Below, piece after piece: positions 1 to 8,484 of a stretch of DNA of 64,000 nucleotides (position 1 is its first letter; each line of letters begins with the position of its first letter). The DNA comes from Acidimicrobiales bacterium. Lineage in GTDB: Bacteria > Actinomycetota > Acidimicrobiia > Acidimicrobiales > SHLQ01. A model generated the notes under the pieces. The model was not told where the DNA came from, made no database searches, and was given only the letters and a program-made list of their open reading frames with translations. Position numbers and translations under genes: made by a program. The stretch is taken from assembly GCA_020629635.1 (NCBI GenBank), contig JAHDCX010000004.1, positions 62,001-126,000 on the forward strand, written 5' to 3'.

Positions 1-396
1 GGCGTCGTCGCCGGTGGTGGCGTCACGTTGCTGCGTGCACAGGCTGCTGCGGAAGCGGCTGCCAAGAAGCTCAAGGGCGACGAGGCGACGGGCGCGATGC
101 TCGTGGCTCGCTCGCTCGAGGGTCCGCTCAACCAGATCTCGCTCAACGCCGGCTACGAATCCGGTGTGGTCGTCGAGAAGGTGCGCGGTCTCGAAGGGTC
201 CAACGGCTTCAACGCCGCGAGCGAGGAGTACGAAGACCTGGTCGCCGCCGGCATCATCGACGCCGCCAAGGTGACCCGTTCGGCGCTCCAGAATGCCGCA
301 TCGATCGCCGCGATGTTCCTGACGACCGAAGCGGTCGTCACCGACGCTCCCGCAGAGGGTGGCGCCGGCGGCGGTATGCCGGACATGGACTTCTAG
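1..396 (+). CDS. groEL: Chaperonin GroEL, C-terminal part (5' end outside window)
   Basis: This is the last 131 residues of the 60-kDa chaperonin, which folds proteins in the cytoplasm as a double ring with GroES. The frame is open from base 1, starting with the GVVAGGGV stretch of the equatorial domain, and includes a region near EKVRGLEG and the [10 protein letters not shown]-like helix (here [19 protein letters not shown]). It ends with the canonical flexible tail, [12 protein letters not shown]. The Gly/Met tail marks it as the housekeeping-type GroEL rather than a His-tailed actinobacterial paralogue. groES is not in the window. The next gene starts 15 bases downstream on the same strand, so they may be co-transcribed. 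Confidence 0.97.
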   Translation, partial: GVVAGGGVTLLRAQAAAEAAAKKLKGDEATGAMLVARSLEGPLNQISLNAGYESGVVVEKVRGLEGSNGFNAASEEYEDLVAAGIIDAAKVTRSALQNAASIAAMFLTTEAVVTDAPAEGGAGGGMPDMDF

Positions 397-411
397 GTCG
401 CCGCTCACGTC

Positions 412-1314
412 GTGGTCGTGGTCAGCGCGTTCTACAAGTTCGTCGCGCTGCCCGACCACGTCGAGCTTCGAGATCGCCTGCTGGACGAGTGTCGCAAACT
501 GGACATGCGAGGCTCGATCCTGCTCGCTCCCGAGGGGATCAACGGGACGATTGCCGGTACCCGGGACTCGACCGACGCCATCTTTGCGTGGCTCCGCAAC
601 GACCCGCGGCTGCAGGATTTGACCACCAAAGAGTCGTTCAGCGACGCGCCCCCGTTCCGACGGATGAAGGTGCGCCTCAAGAAGGAGATCGTCACCTTCG
701 GGGTGCACGTGGATCCAACGCAACGCGTCGGGACCTATGTCGAACCACAGGATTGGAACGCCGTCATCAGCGACCCCGACGTGCTCGTGATCGACACTCG
801 CAATCGCGAGGAGGTCGAGATCGGCTCGTTCGAACGAGCGGTCGACCCAGAGACGGCGTCGTTCAGCGAGTTCGCCGACTTCGTGTCGACGGTCGATCCG
901 GCCGAGCACCCGCGCATCGCAATGTTCTGCACGGGGGGCATTCGATGCGAAAAGGCGTCGTCCTACATGCTCGAGCAGGGCTTCGATGAGGTGATGCACC
1001 TGAAGGGCGGCATCTTGCAGTACCTCGAAGACGTCGACCCGGCCGAGTCGCTCTGGCGGGGCGAGTGCTTCGTGTTCGACGAGCGTGTCGCCGTGGACCA
1101 CAACCTCGAGCAGGGTGACTACACGCTCTGCCGCGGCTGTCGCAGCGCGCTGTCTCCGCAGGCGCGCGAAGCCTCCGGCTATGAGGAAGGCGTCAGCTGC
1201 GGCGACTGCGTCGACGAACTCACGCCTGAGCGCGCCGAAGGACTGCGAATGCGCCACCGCCAGATGCAGCTGGCCGAGGCCCGCGGCACGACGCACCTCG
1301 CTCCGGATGCCTGA
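412..1314 (+). CDS. trhO: tRNA uridine(34) hydroxylase, rhodanese family (TrhO/YceA)
   Basis: This 300-residue protein matches the TrhO family, which uses O2 to hydroxylate U34 of tRNA on the way to 5-(carboxy)methoxyuridine. The N-terminal acylphosphatase-like UPF0176 domain covers about residues 1-95 (KFVALPDH, LAPEGINGTIAG). It is followed by a rhodanese domain whose active-site loop MFCTGGIRCEKAS carries the catalytic Cys near residue 178. A C-terminal Cys-rich part (CRGCR ... CGDC) fits the zinc-finger-like tail seen in longer members. The start is GTG at 412. The 3' end overlaps the next gene by 8 bases, suggesting coupling. Confidence 0.93.
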   Translation: MVVVSAFYKFVALPDHVELRDRLLDECRKLDMRGSILLAPEGINGTIAGTRDSTDAIFAWLRNDPRLQDLTTKESFSDAPPFRRMKVRLKKEIVTFGVHVDPTQRVGTYVEPQDWNAVISDPDVLVIDTRNREEVEIGSFERAVDPETASFSEFADFVSTVDPAEHPRIAMFCTGGIRCEKASSYMLEQGFDEVMHLKGGILQYLEDVDPAESLWRGECFVFDERVAVDHNLEQGDYTLCRGCRSALSPQAREASGYEEGVSCGDCVDELTPERAEGLRMRHRQMQLAEARGTTHLAPDA

Positions 1315-2170
1315 CCACCACCCACAGGTCGTTGCCGACCTCCACTCGCAGGTCCGCGATGACCTGTGCTGGACGGTCAACTCGCCGTCGCTCGTGGACG
1401 GCCCGAACGTCGCCCCGCCGTCCTCGATCGAGCCGAGCGCAATCGATCCCGAGCACCTTGCACGATTTCTCGACGGGCAACGCCAGAGCCAGCGGGTCGG
1501 CGTCTACTTCGAGCAGCTGGTCCTCTACTGGCTCCAACACGTCCGCGGGGTCGAGGTTCTCGAATCAGGACTGCAGCTTCGAGACGGCAACCGCACCATC
1601 GGTGAGATCGACTTTCTCTATCGAGACGAGATGGACGAGATCGTCCACGCCGAAACTTCGGTCAAGTTCTTCCTCCACGCACCAGGCGCGGAGCCGAGCG
1701 AATACCCCGGACCCAACGCCCGAGACAACCTCGAACGCAAGGTCGCCAAGCTGTTCGATCGGCAACTCGAAACAAGCCGAGGCCGCATCCCGGACGTGAC
1801 CAGCCGAATCGGCCTCATGAAAGGCGTGATCTTCTATCCGCTGTCCGCCAACGGCGCGATCACCGAACCCCAGCAACGTCCCGAGCGGCTCTCGGCCAAC
1901 CACCTCCGCGGTGGCTGGGTGCGCATGAGTGAGCTCACCAAGGCGAACTGGCCGAACGGCGAGACGTGGCGGTTCGCGGTCGTCGACAAGCCCCACTGGC
2001 TGGCACCACCGGCGACCGCATCAGAACGATCGCTCGGCGAGCTCCAATCTGCCATGCAGCAACGATTCGACCGAGGCCAGGGGCCCGCCATGGTCAGCGT
2101 CCGGTCGGCGTCATCGGAGCCGGAGCGGCTGCGAATGTTCGTCGTTCCGGACTCGTGGCCCGAACGGTGA
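1307..2170 (+). CDS. DUF1853 family protein (nuclease-fold-like, function unknown)
   Basis: A 287-residue protein with the features of DUF1853: an N-terminal LCWTVNSPSLV segment, RVGVYFEQLVLYWLQ, the GEIDFLYRD strand, ETSVKFFLH and YPGPNARDNLERKVAKLFDRQL. The GEIDF and ETSVKF elements resemble the core of PD-(D/E)XK nucleases, but no activity has been assigned to the family as far as I know. The ATG at 1307 lies inside the end of trhO (8-base overlap). A longer frame extends upstream to 1085 but would overlap trhO heavily and has no family similarity, so it was not used. Confidence 0.85.
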   Translation: MPDHHPQVVADLHSQVRDDLCWTVNSPSLVDGPNVAPPSSIEPSAIDPEHLARFLDGQRQSQRVGVYFEQLVLYWLQHVRGVEVLESGLQLRDGNRTIGEIDFLYRDEMDEIVHAETSVKFFLHAPGAEPSEYPGPNARDNLERKVAKLFDRQLETSRGRIPDVTSRIGLMKGVIFYPLSANGAITEPQQRPERLSANHLRGGWVRMSELTKANWPNGETWRFAVVDKPHWLAPPATASERSLGELQSAMQQRFDRGQGPAMVSVRSASSEPERLRMFVVPDSWPER

Positions 2171-2173
2171 CGC

Positions 2174-2533
2174 CTACTCCTCTTCGTCGGAGTGCATCCC
2201 GTCGTCGTCCTCTGCCTCGATCAGTTCGGGTGTGAGATCGTCGATGCCGCCCGCCATCGCGAGGGCCGCTCCGAGGTTGGTGGCGCGGTCGTAGACCAGC
2301 CGGAAGTAGTGCAACGACGCCGCGCCGTGACCTGGGAGCGGTGGCTGTCCGAGAGAGCTCACCACCGCAACCGGGTCGGGCGTCTCGGTCTCGAAACCAT
2401 CGGGGGTCGGCAGCGAGCTCGGATCACCCCAGAAGGCCTGCGGATCGAAAGACTTCTTCCGGTTGTTCGACTTCTTGCGCTTCTTGTTGCGGCTGCGGTT
2501 GGACGAACCCGAAGTGTTCGCGGCGGCGTTCAT
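2174..2533 (-). CDS. Small protein coupled to the SNF2 helicase; possible SWIM-protein tail
   Basis: A 119-residue protein with a strongly basic N-terminus (RSRNKKRKKSNNRKK), a middle segment FDPQAFWGDPSSLPTP and SLGQPPLPGHG, and an acidic C-terminus. Its ATG overlaps the helicase TGA (ATGA), so translation is probably coupled. In many actinobacteria an SNF2 helicase gene neighbours a SWIM zinc-finger protein whose tail carries similar FW-G-LP and LG-PP-PG-G patterns. Here only such a tail seems present and no zinc-binding cysteines are seen. The basic half suggests nucleic-acid contact (inference). A longer minus frame to 2812 overlaps the helicase and is rejected. The gene is convergent with the DUF1853 gene, 3 bases apart. 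Confidence 0.7.
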   Translation of the reverse strand: MNAAANTSGSSNRSRNKKRKKSNNRKKSFDPQAFWGDPSSLPTPDGFETETPDPVAVVSSLGQPPLPGHGAASLHYFRLVYDRATNLGAALAMAGGIDDLTPELIEAEDDDGMHSDEEE

Positions 2534-5500
2534 GATCCAGCTCCGACCAATGCGTCGTCGGGTTCGGGAGACGGAAGCGCCGACATGCCCCCGAGGTCGA
2601 CTTGGCCTTCGGTGCTGAGCAGCTGGTCGGCGTCGATGCCGAGCGCGGCCTGCAGTTGACCGGCGTCGAGATCGCCGACCGAACTCGATTTCGGGAGCAC
2701 CATGTCGGCGATCTGGCGCTTGCCCGCAACCACTTCTTCGACACGCTCGTCGACCGTGCCTGGACAGACCAGGCGATGGGCGATCACTGTCTTGGTTTGG
2801 CCGATCCGCCACGCCCGGTCACGCGCCTGATCCTCGACGGCGGGGTTCCACCAGCGGTCGTACAGGACGACGTGGTTGGCGGCCGTGAGGTTGAGGCCCG
2901 TGCCGCCCGCCTTGAGCGACAGCACGAGCGCACCCGCGCCTTCGGCGGACTGGAACTCGTCGATCATGCGATCCCGCGCCGTGCGAGACAGGCCGCCGTG
3001 ATAGCACTCGATCTTCTTCCCGGTGCGGTCCGAGAGGTACGTGGCCATCGTCTCGCCCCAGCTTGCGAAGTGCGTGAAGATCAGCATCTTCTCCTCTGCA
3101 GCAAACACGCTGGCCATGATCTCGTTGAGACGAGTCAGCTTGCCGGAGCGTCCGTCGAGGGGCAGCTCGTCGTCTTGGTAGTTGACCGGGTGGTTGCAGA
3201 TCTGTTTGAGCGCGGTGATCGCCGCGAGCACGGCACCCTTGCGCTCGGGAGTACCGACCTCGGCCTCGGACGTCTGGACGACGAGATTGTCGATGACCGC
3301 CTGGTAGAGCCCGATCTGTTCCGGGGTCATCGCGCAGTGGTCGAGCTCGTCGATTCGATCGGGCAGCTCGGCGGCGATCTCCGGCTCGGACTTGGTTCGG
3401 CGGTAGACCAGGATGCCGTTGAGCGCCTTGAGGGCCTCTTCGCCGGCGCCGCCCGACGAGCGCTTCTCTGGTGTGAGCTGCGCGATGAACTGGGGACGGG
3501 GACCGACCAGGCCGGGGTTGGCCCAGTCCATGATCGCCCAGAGGTCGCCCAACCCGTTCTCGATCGGGGTGCCGGTGAGCGCGATCCGGGTACGGGCGTC
3601 GAGACGGCGCAACTGCTGGGACGTCTCGGCGGTCGGATTCTTGATCGCCTGCGCTTCGTCGATGACGACCTTGCCCCAGCTGAACTCGCTGAGCTGGTCC
3701 ATGTCGCGCACGGCCGTGCCGTACGTGGTGATGACCAGGCCGACCGAGCCGACCTTCTTCTCGAGGTCGCGGCCCTTGAGACGGTTCGGTCCGTGGTGCA
3801 CGTGAACCGTGAGGTCCGGAACGAACGTCTTTGCCTCGTTCGCCCAGTTGCCGACAACGGCGGGCGGCGCGATGACGAGGCCGGTGCCGTGGTCGGTGCC
3901 GGTGTGCAGACTGGCGAGGGTCGTCGGCGTCTTTCCGAGACCCATGTCGAGGGCGAGGCAGCCGCCGAGGCCCGCTTCGTCGAGGAACGACAACCAGGCA
4001 TAGGCATCGGCCTGGTAGGAGCGAAGTTCCCCGCTGAAGCCGTCAGGCCGCGGATTCGGCGCCTCGTCGAGTCCGTCGAGACTCCGGAAAAGGTCGGCCG
4101 CCCAGCCGACACCGCCAATCGTGATCCCCCCGGCCAAGGGGGAGCCCTCAAGTCCCATCGCGTGGCGCAACATGTCTGCACCGGTGAGGCGGGTTTGGTC
4201 TGCACGCTCGGCGAGCGCGGCAGCGGCTTCGGCCAGATCGGCCTGGTCGAGTTCGATCCACTGGCCCCGGGAGCGAACCAGCGGCCGGGCCTCGGCCGCG
4301 AGGCGAGAGATGTCGTCTGCGGTGAGTTCGACATCGTCGAACACCGCCGACCATCGGACGTTCGCAAGCTGTTGTGCGCCGACGACGGTTTCTTCGGCTT
4401 CGGCCGCAGTGAGGCGCAGCGATGCCGTGGCCTTACGGCGTGACAGCGGCGGAACCCGCACGTCGAATCCCGACGCCCGAAGGATGGGGCCGACCTCGGT
4501 CATGAGCTGCCACGCTTCGTCCTGACTCAGGATCACTTCGCCGCGACGCCGCCCGCCCGGACGAAGCAGGGCCGGAAAGAGTCGTTCGAGACGGGTGGCC
4601 TGTCCTTCGAGCAACTTCGTCTTGTCCTTGGACGCGAGCCCCAGGGCCGTCTCGAGCGGATCGAGGCCACCGCCAGACGAGGGGGCGAGGACCTGCGCCA
4701 GCCACGCGTCGGACTCGTCGGGCGGATTGAGCACAACCGTGAGCGTGGGTATGCCGACGCCCAGCACGGGAGCTGCCCAACGGGAGACTCGCCGGACGAC
4801 CTCGGCGCCGTGAGCGTCGGGGGCGACGAACGGGGAGCCATCGAGGCGAGCGAGAAATGCCTCACCGATGTCGTTGCGATCGAGTACCTCGGGTGGAGCC
4901 GCCGGTTTCTCCACCTGCGCGGCCGCCGTCGAGGCAATCGAGTCGACGAGGTCGCCCAGAAGCGCATTGACGAACGCCGTGGCGTCCTGACGCTGCTGGC
5001 CGACCATTGCGGCACCAGGTACCGAGGCGATGAGGGCGTTGACCTCTTCTCGCGGTGCGAGCGCCGGATGCCAACGCACGTTGAAACTGGTGGTCCCGGT
5101 CGACTTCGATCGACGGCTCTGTTTGAGCTGCGGGACGATCCGCCCACGGGCGACGAGCGATACGGCGGTGGCGGCGGCGAGACCCATCCATCGAACGCTG
5201 GCGCCGAGTGTCGCATCGTTGGTCGGCCGAGCGAGCGCCACGAGCCAGCCCAGCGCCGTCGTGATCGGCGTGGTCAGGGTCGGGACCCGTTGGCCGGTCG
5301 GGATCCGGACAGGGTTTCGTTCGTCCCACGAAATGGCTCCGGCGCCCGCCGCGGCGAGCCGGGCGAGGATGTCGTCCTTCTGCTCGTATCGGGCATTGTC
5401 GCCGGACGCCCAGGCGACGAGCATGCCGTCGTTCCACGAGAGCTGAAGTTGGGTGACGCCAGGCTCGCGAGGCTCGTCGTTGCGCGAGGGGCGGTTGCCC

Positions 5501-5778
5501 TGACGGTCGGGTGGTGGTCCGATCCGCTCGGTGAGCGCATCGTCGATGCGCCAGCACTCGGCGTCGAGGTCATTGAGCACGCTGACGCGTTCGGGGCCCC
5601 GCACGTTGTGGCGAGCGTGCTCGAGGCGAGCTTCGGCGCGGTCGAGGAGGCGCCACAGGGTGTTGAGCCACGCGTCGGGGCGTGACTCGAGGAGAGCGAT
5701 CTGTTCTTCGCTCGCCACGCCGTCGACGGCCGATTGGACGACCTCGTCGAACGTGGCGAGCAGCTCGGAGCTGGTGAT
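2530..5778 (-). CDS. SNF2-family DEAD/DEAH-box helicase (start uncertain)
   Basis: A large Swi2/Snf2 ATPase of about 1080 residues. The N-terminal ~550 residues match the bacterial SNF2-associated region. The ATPase core follows: Walker A in LALDMGLGKTPTTLA (near residue 611), DEAQAIKN (near 706), then the helicase C-terminal lobe with FTHFASWGETM, CYHGGLSR and a QARDRAWRIGQ motif VI. It would translocate on double-stranded DNA to remodel protein-DNA complexes. The frame stays open to a TTG at 5889 and a GTG at 5874, but neither has a ribosome site. AGGAG at 5790-5786 sits 7 bases before an in-frame ATC (5778), and the next GTG is at 5718. The ATC is given here as the best ribosome-site match, not as proven. 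Confidence 0.9.
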   Translation of the reverse strand: MTSSELLATFDEVVQSAVDGVASEEQIALLESRPDAWLNTLWRLLDRAEARLEHARHNVRGPERVSVLNDLDAECWRIDDALTERIGPPPDRQGNRPSRNDEPREPGVTQLQLSWNDGMLVAWASGDNARYEQKDDILARLAAAGAGAISWDERNPVRIPTGQRVPTLTTPITTALGWLVALARPTNDATLGASVRWMGLAAATAVSLVARGRIVPQLKQSRRSKSTGTTSFNVRWHPALAPREEVNALIASVPGAAMVGQQRQDATAFVNALLGDLVDSIASTAAAQVEKPAAPPEVLDRNDIGEAFLARLDGSPFVAPDAHGAEVVRRVSRWAAPVLGVGIPTLTVVLNPPDESDAWLAQVLAPSSGGGLDPLETALGLASKDKTKLLEGQATRLERLFPALLRPGGRRRGEVILSQDEAWQLMTEVGPILRASGFDVRVPPLSRRKATASLRLTAAEAEETVVGAQQLANVRWSAVFDDVELTADDISRLAAEARPLVRSRGQWIELDQADLAEAAAALAERADQTRLTGADMLRHAMGLEGSPLAGGITIGGVGWAADLFRSLDGLDEAPNPRPDGFSGELRSYQADAYAWLSFLDEAGLGGCLALDMGLGKTPTTLASLHTGTDHGTGLVIAPPAVVGNWANEAKTFVPDLTVHVHHGPNRLKGRDLEKKVGSVGLVITTYGTAVRDMDQLSEFSWGKVVIDEAQAIKNPTAETSQQLRRLDARTRIALTGTPIENGLGDLWAIMDWANPGLVGPRPQFIAQLTPEKRSSGGAGEEALKALNGILVYRRTKSEPEIAAELPDRIDELDHCAMTPEQIGLYQAVIDNLVVQTSEAEVGTPERKGAVLAAITALKQICNHPVNYQDDELPLDGRSGKLTRLNEIMASVFAAEEKMLIFTHFASWGETMATYLSDRTGKKIECYHGGLSRTARDRMIDEFQSAEGAGALVLSLKAGGTGLNLTAANHVVLYDRWWNPAVEDQARDRAWRIGQTKTVIAHRLVCPGTVDERVEEVVAGKRQIADMVLPKSSSVGDLDAGQLQAALGIDADQLLSTEGQVDLGGMSALPSPEPDDALVGAGS

Positions 5779-5938
5779 GGTTCGTCTCCTGACGCGAACG
5801 TTGCAGGAACACCGGCAAATTCGAACCGGTGGGACGCCGTCGCGGGAAGGGCCGGGACGGGAGCGGCAGACCACGAGGGGCTGCTGCAATACTCAGCGTA
5901 ACCGTGACGCCACCGATTTCGGCAATTCGGGCGCCGAG

Positions 5939-6949
5939 TCAGTCGACCTTCGCCGCACCGGTGCTGGCTCGGACGATCAGCTCGGGAGCGAAGACGTAGG
6001 AGTCCCGGAACCGGCGGCTTCGGTCGATCTCGGAGACCAGTGCGTCGGCGATGAGCTCTCCCATGTCGTCGAAGGGCTGTCGCAACGTGGTGAGTGCGGG
6101 GTCGGTCGTCGCCGAGAAGTCCGTGCCGTCGTAGCCCACGATCGAGACGTCGTCGGGCACGGAGAGCGTGCGCTGTCTCGCGGCGGCGACCGCCCCGAGA
6201 GCCATCAGGTCGTTGGCGCAGATGATGCCGGTGATGCCGCGTGCGAGCAGTTGGCGTGCACCAGCAAGTCCACCCTCGTAGGTGAACGGGGCCGACACGA
6301 TGTCGGTGTCGTGGAGTTCGACGTGGCCCTCGATCGCGGCGCGCACGCCCGCGTCATGTCGGACCGTGCCCACGTACAGGCGTTGACCGAGGACCGCGCC
6401 GATGCGGCGATGCCCGAGGGAGAGCAGGTGCTGGACGGCGCGTTGGGCGCCGAGGGACTCATCACACCAGACGTAGGGCACCTCGAGTCCGATCTCTCGG
6501 CCATTCACCAGAACGAAAGGGATGTCGCGCTCGACGAGGCGGGCGTACATCGCGGCATCGGCGTCAGTGCGGGCGTGCGCGCCCGCGATCATGACGAGGC
6601 CGTCCACCCCGCGGGTGACGAACTCGTCGATGTAGCGCTCTTCCGAGATCAGGTTGCGAGTCGCGACGCCCAGGTTCGTGACGAGTCCATGGCGGGCCAG
6701 GCGAGTGATGATGCCTTCGGACATCTCCCCGAAGACGGGGTTCGTGAGCTCGCCGGTGATGAGGCCGACGACGCCGGTTCGGACGGCGCTCGGTTCGGGG
6801 ATGTCGTGAAAGCCGAGGTCGGCGAGTGCTTCGACGACCTTCGCTCTGGTGCCGTCGGCGACCCCGACCCGTCCGTTGAGGACTCTCGAGACGGTGGGTT
6901 CGCTCACGCCAGCGCGATGAGCGACTTCTCGAAGTGGGGGACGGGGCAC
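5939..6949 (-). CDS. LacI-family repressor of the maltodextrin locus
   Basis: A 336-residue LacI/GalR regulator. The N-terminal HTH covers LREVAHRAGVSEPTVSRVLNG, followed by a hinge and a periplasmic-binding-like sensor domain (VVGLITGELTNPVFGEM, ending GYDGTDFSATTDPALTTLRQP). GTG 6949 is chosen because GAGGA lies about 9 bases upstream and the HTH begins at residue 5. A longer frame to 7042 would run through the operator and promoter region. The gene is divergent from malE, with the palindrome at 6995-7014 between them, so it probably represses malEFG-amylase and is released by a maltooligosaccharide or related ligand (inference from context). Confidence 0.9.
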   Translation of the reverse strand: MPRPPLREVAHRAGVSEPTVSRVLNGRVGVADGTRAKVVEALADLGFHDIPEPSAVRTGVVGLITGELTNPVFGEMSEGIITRLARHGLVTNLGVATRNLISEERYIDEFVTRGVDGLVMIAGAHARTDADAAMYARLVERDIPFVLVNGREIGLEVPYVWCDESLGAQRAVQHLLSLGHRRIGAVLGQRLYVGTVRHDAGVRAAIEGHVELHDTDIVSAPFTYEGGLAGARQLLARGITGIICANDLMALGAVAAARQRTLSVPDDVSIVGYDGTDFSATTDPALTTLRQPFDDMGELIADALVSEIDRSRRFRDSYVFAPELIVRASTGAAKVD

Positions 6950-6994
6950 GCGCCGATCCTCGCATGGCCGTCCGCTCGCATGCAAGGAGAAATC

Positions 6995-7014
6995 TGCAAG
7001 AAATTTTCCTTGCA
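6995..7014. promoter_or_regulatory. Palindromic operator upstream of malE (probable LacI-family site)
   Basis: TGCAAGAAATTTTCCTTGCA is a near-perfect 20-bp palindrome with 6-base arms TGCAAG/CTTGCA. It overlaps the -35 box of the malE promoter at 7010-7015. A further half site TGCAAGG lies at 6981-6987. It differs from the CG-centred operators of the second sugar locus, so the two LacI proteins should not cross-regulate. Confidence 0.65.
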
Positions 7015-7038
7015 CTTTCTGAAAGTCCTCCCTACATT
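7010..7038 (+). promoter_or_regulatory. Sigma-70-type promoter of the malE operon
   Basis: TTGCAC (7010-7015) and TACATT (7033-7038) are separated by exactly 17 bases. An 11-base palindrome CTTTCTGAAAG (7015-7025) sits in the spacer. The predicted transcript start near 7045 leaves a leader of roughly 60 bases with an AGGGAAG ribosome site before ATG 7104. Confidence 0.6.
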
Positions 7039-7103
7039 TCACGCAGGCATCTGGGTCGAATGGCCCACGTGCTCCGGATCAACCATCCACGAGAGGGAAG
7101 CAA

Positions 7104-8441
7104 ATGAAGCTCACGCAGAGGCGCATCGTGCTGGCGCTGCTGGCTGTTCTTGCGCTGCTCGCCGCCGCCTGCGGCAGCGACACCGCAGACACCGACGCCG
7201 CCGACGACACGACCACCACCACCGAGGCGGAGGAAACCACCACCACGGAGGCCATGGAGGAGGATGACTCCGCCATGGAAGAAGAAGACGCCATGGAAGA
7301 AGAAGACGCCATGGAGGAGGAAGCTGCCGCTTCGCTCACCATCTGGGCCGACGAGAACCGCGTCGAATCCATTCAGGCAATCGCGCCTGCCTTCACCGAG
7401 GCCACCGGCGTCGAAGTCGTCGTCGACCTCGTTCCTTTCGGCGACATTCGTGAACAGATCGTCACCGCCGGCCCCGCAGGCGAAGGCCCCGACATCTTCG
7501 CCGGCGCCCACGACTGGACGGGTGAGCTCGCCGCCAACGGCGTCATCGACCCGATCGATGTGTCCGCAATCTCGGACAGCTTCCTCCAGGTCTCGCTCAA
7601 CGGCTTCAACTTCGAAGGCGCCAACTACGCCATCCCGAACGCTGTCGAATCCGTGGCGATGTACCAGAACCTCGATCTCGTTGCCGAGACGCCCGCCACG
7701 TGGGACGAGATGATCGCTGCATGCGAAGCCGCAGCGGTCGAGAACTGTGTCGTCGTCCCCGGCGGTGGTGACGGCGGCGATGCGTACCACAACTACCCCT
7801 TCGTCTCGGCCTTCGGTGGCTACATCTTCGAGTTCGACGAGGCGAGCGGTTTCGACGCCTCGGTCGTCGGCCTCGACAACGCCGAGACCGTGCAGGGCGT
7901 GCAGTTCCTCGCAGACCAGACCACGGCCGGCGTGATCCCCTCCACCAACTACGACGGCGCCAAGAACCTCTGGCTCGAAGGCAACGCCGCGTTCTGGATC
8001 ACGGGCCCCTGGGAGCTCGGTGGCGTGCGTGAGCAGACCACCGTCGCCAACTGGAGCGTTGTCCCGGTCCCCGCCTTCGGCGACAACCCGGCACAGCCCT
8101 TCGTCGGCGCCCAGGGATTCTTCCTCTCCGCCTTCTCGGAGAACCCGCTCATCGCGCAGTCGTTCCTGTCCGACTTCATCGCCACGGATGAGACGATGAC
8201 GGCATTCCATGCCGCCGACCCTCGTCCGTCAGCGTGGAAGGCCGTCGAAGCCGAGGGCGACGACGTCGCCGCCTTCGTCGACGCTGCGTCGACCGGTATT
8301 CCGATGCCGAACATCCCGCAGATGGGTTCGGTCTGGGGGCCGCTCGGTGACAACATGCTCCTCGTCCGCAACGGCGAGATCGAGCCAGAGGCAGCCATGA
8401 CCGCCGCCGCCGAGGCCGTCCGAGCCGCCGTCGCCGGCTGA
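7104..8441 (+). CDS. malE: Maltose/maltodextrin-type ABC substrate-binding lipoprotein
   Basis: A 445-residue family 1 solute-binding protein. The signal peptide ends in the lipobox LAAAC, so Cys ~23 should be lipidated and the protein anchored outside the membrane. A low-complexity Thr/Glu linker (residues ~25-75, with AMEEED repeats) precedes the binding domain, which begins LTIWADENRVESIQAIAPAFTEATGVEV. FWITGPWELGGVR and GAQGFFLSAFSENP are typical of MalE-like proteins. It heads an operon with malF and malG (43-base gap). Neighbouring amylase genes support maltooligosaccharides as substrate. Confidence 0.9.
   Translation: MKLTQRRIVLALLAVLALLAAACGSDTADTDAADDTTTTTEAEETTTTEAMEEDDSAMEEEDAMEEEDAMEEEAAASLTIWADENRVESIQAIAPAFTEATGVEVVVDLVPFGDIREQIVTAGPAGEGPDIFAGAHDWTGELAANGVIDPIDVSAISDSFLQVSLNGFNFEGANYAIPNAVESVAMYQNLDLVAETPATWDEMIAACEAAAVENCVVVPGGGDGGDAYHNYPFVSAFGGYIFEFDEASGFDASVVGLDNAETVQGVQFLADQTTAGVIPSTNYDGAKNLWLEGNAAFWITGPWELGGVREQTTVANWSVVPVPAFGDNPAQPFVGAQGFFLSAFSENPLIAQSFLSDFIATDETMTAFHAADPRPSAWKAVEAEGDDVAAFVDAASTGIPMPNIPQMGSVWGPLGDNMLLVRNGEIEPEAAMTAAAEAVRAAVAG
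7251..7325 (+). repeat. 18-bp in-frame tandem repeat in the malE linker
   Basis: Four units begin GCCATGGA(A/G)GA. Units at 7272-7289 and 7290-7307 are identical, while the first (21 bases) and last are diverged. They encode AMEEED-type acidic hexads between the lipobox and the binding domain. Confidence 0.85.
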
Positions 8442-8484
8442 TTCAACACCGCGCACTTCGCGGGGGAACCTGGGGGCCCGACCG

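Noticed and set aside
1085-1306. Upstream extension of the DUF1853 gene
   Set aside because: Would overlap trhO by 230 bases; the family similarity begins at ATG 1307.
2602-4443. 613-residue plus-strand frame opposite the SNF2 helicase
   Set aside because: Shadow frame without motifs; the helicase motifs on the minus strand are complete.
5815-5835. TTCGAAT resembling a tRNA T-loop on the minus strand
   Set aside because: The flanking ACCGG/CCGGT stem encloses 10 bases instead of 7, and no acceptor, D or anticodon arms can be drawn.
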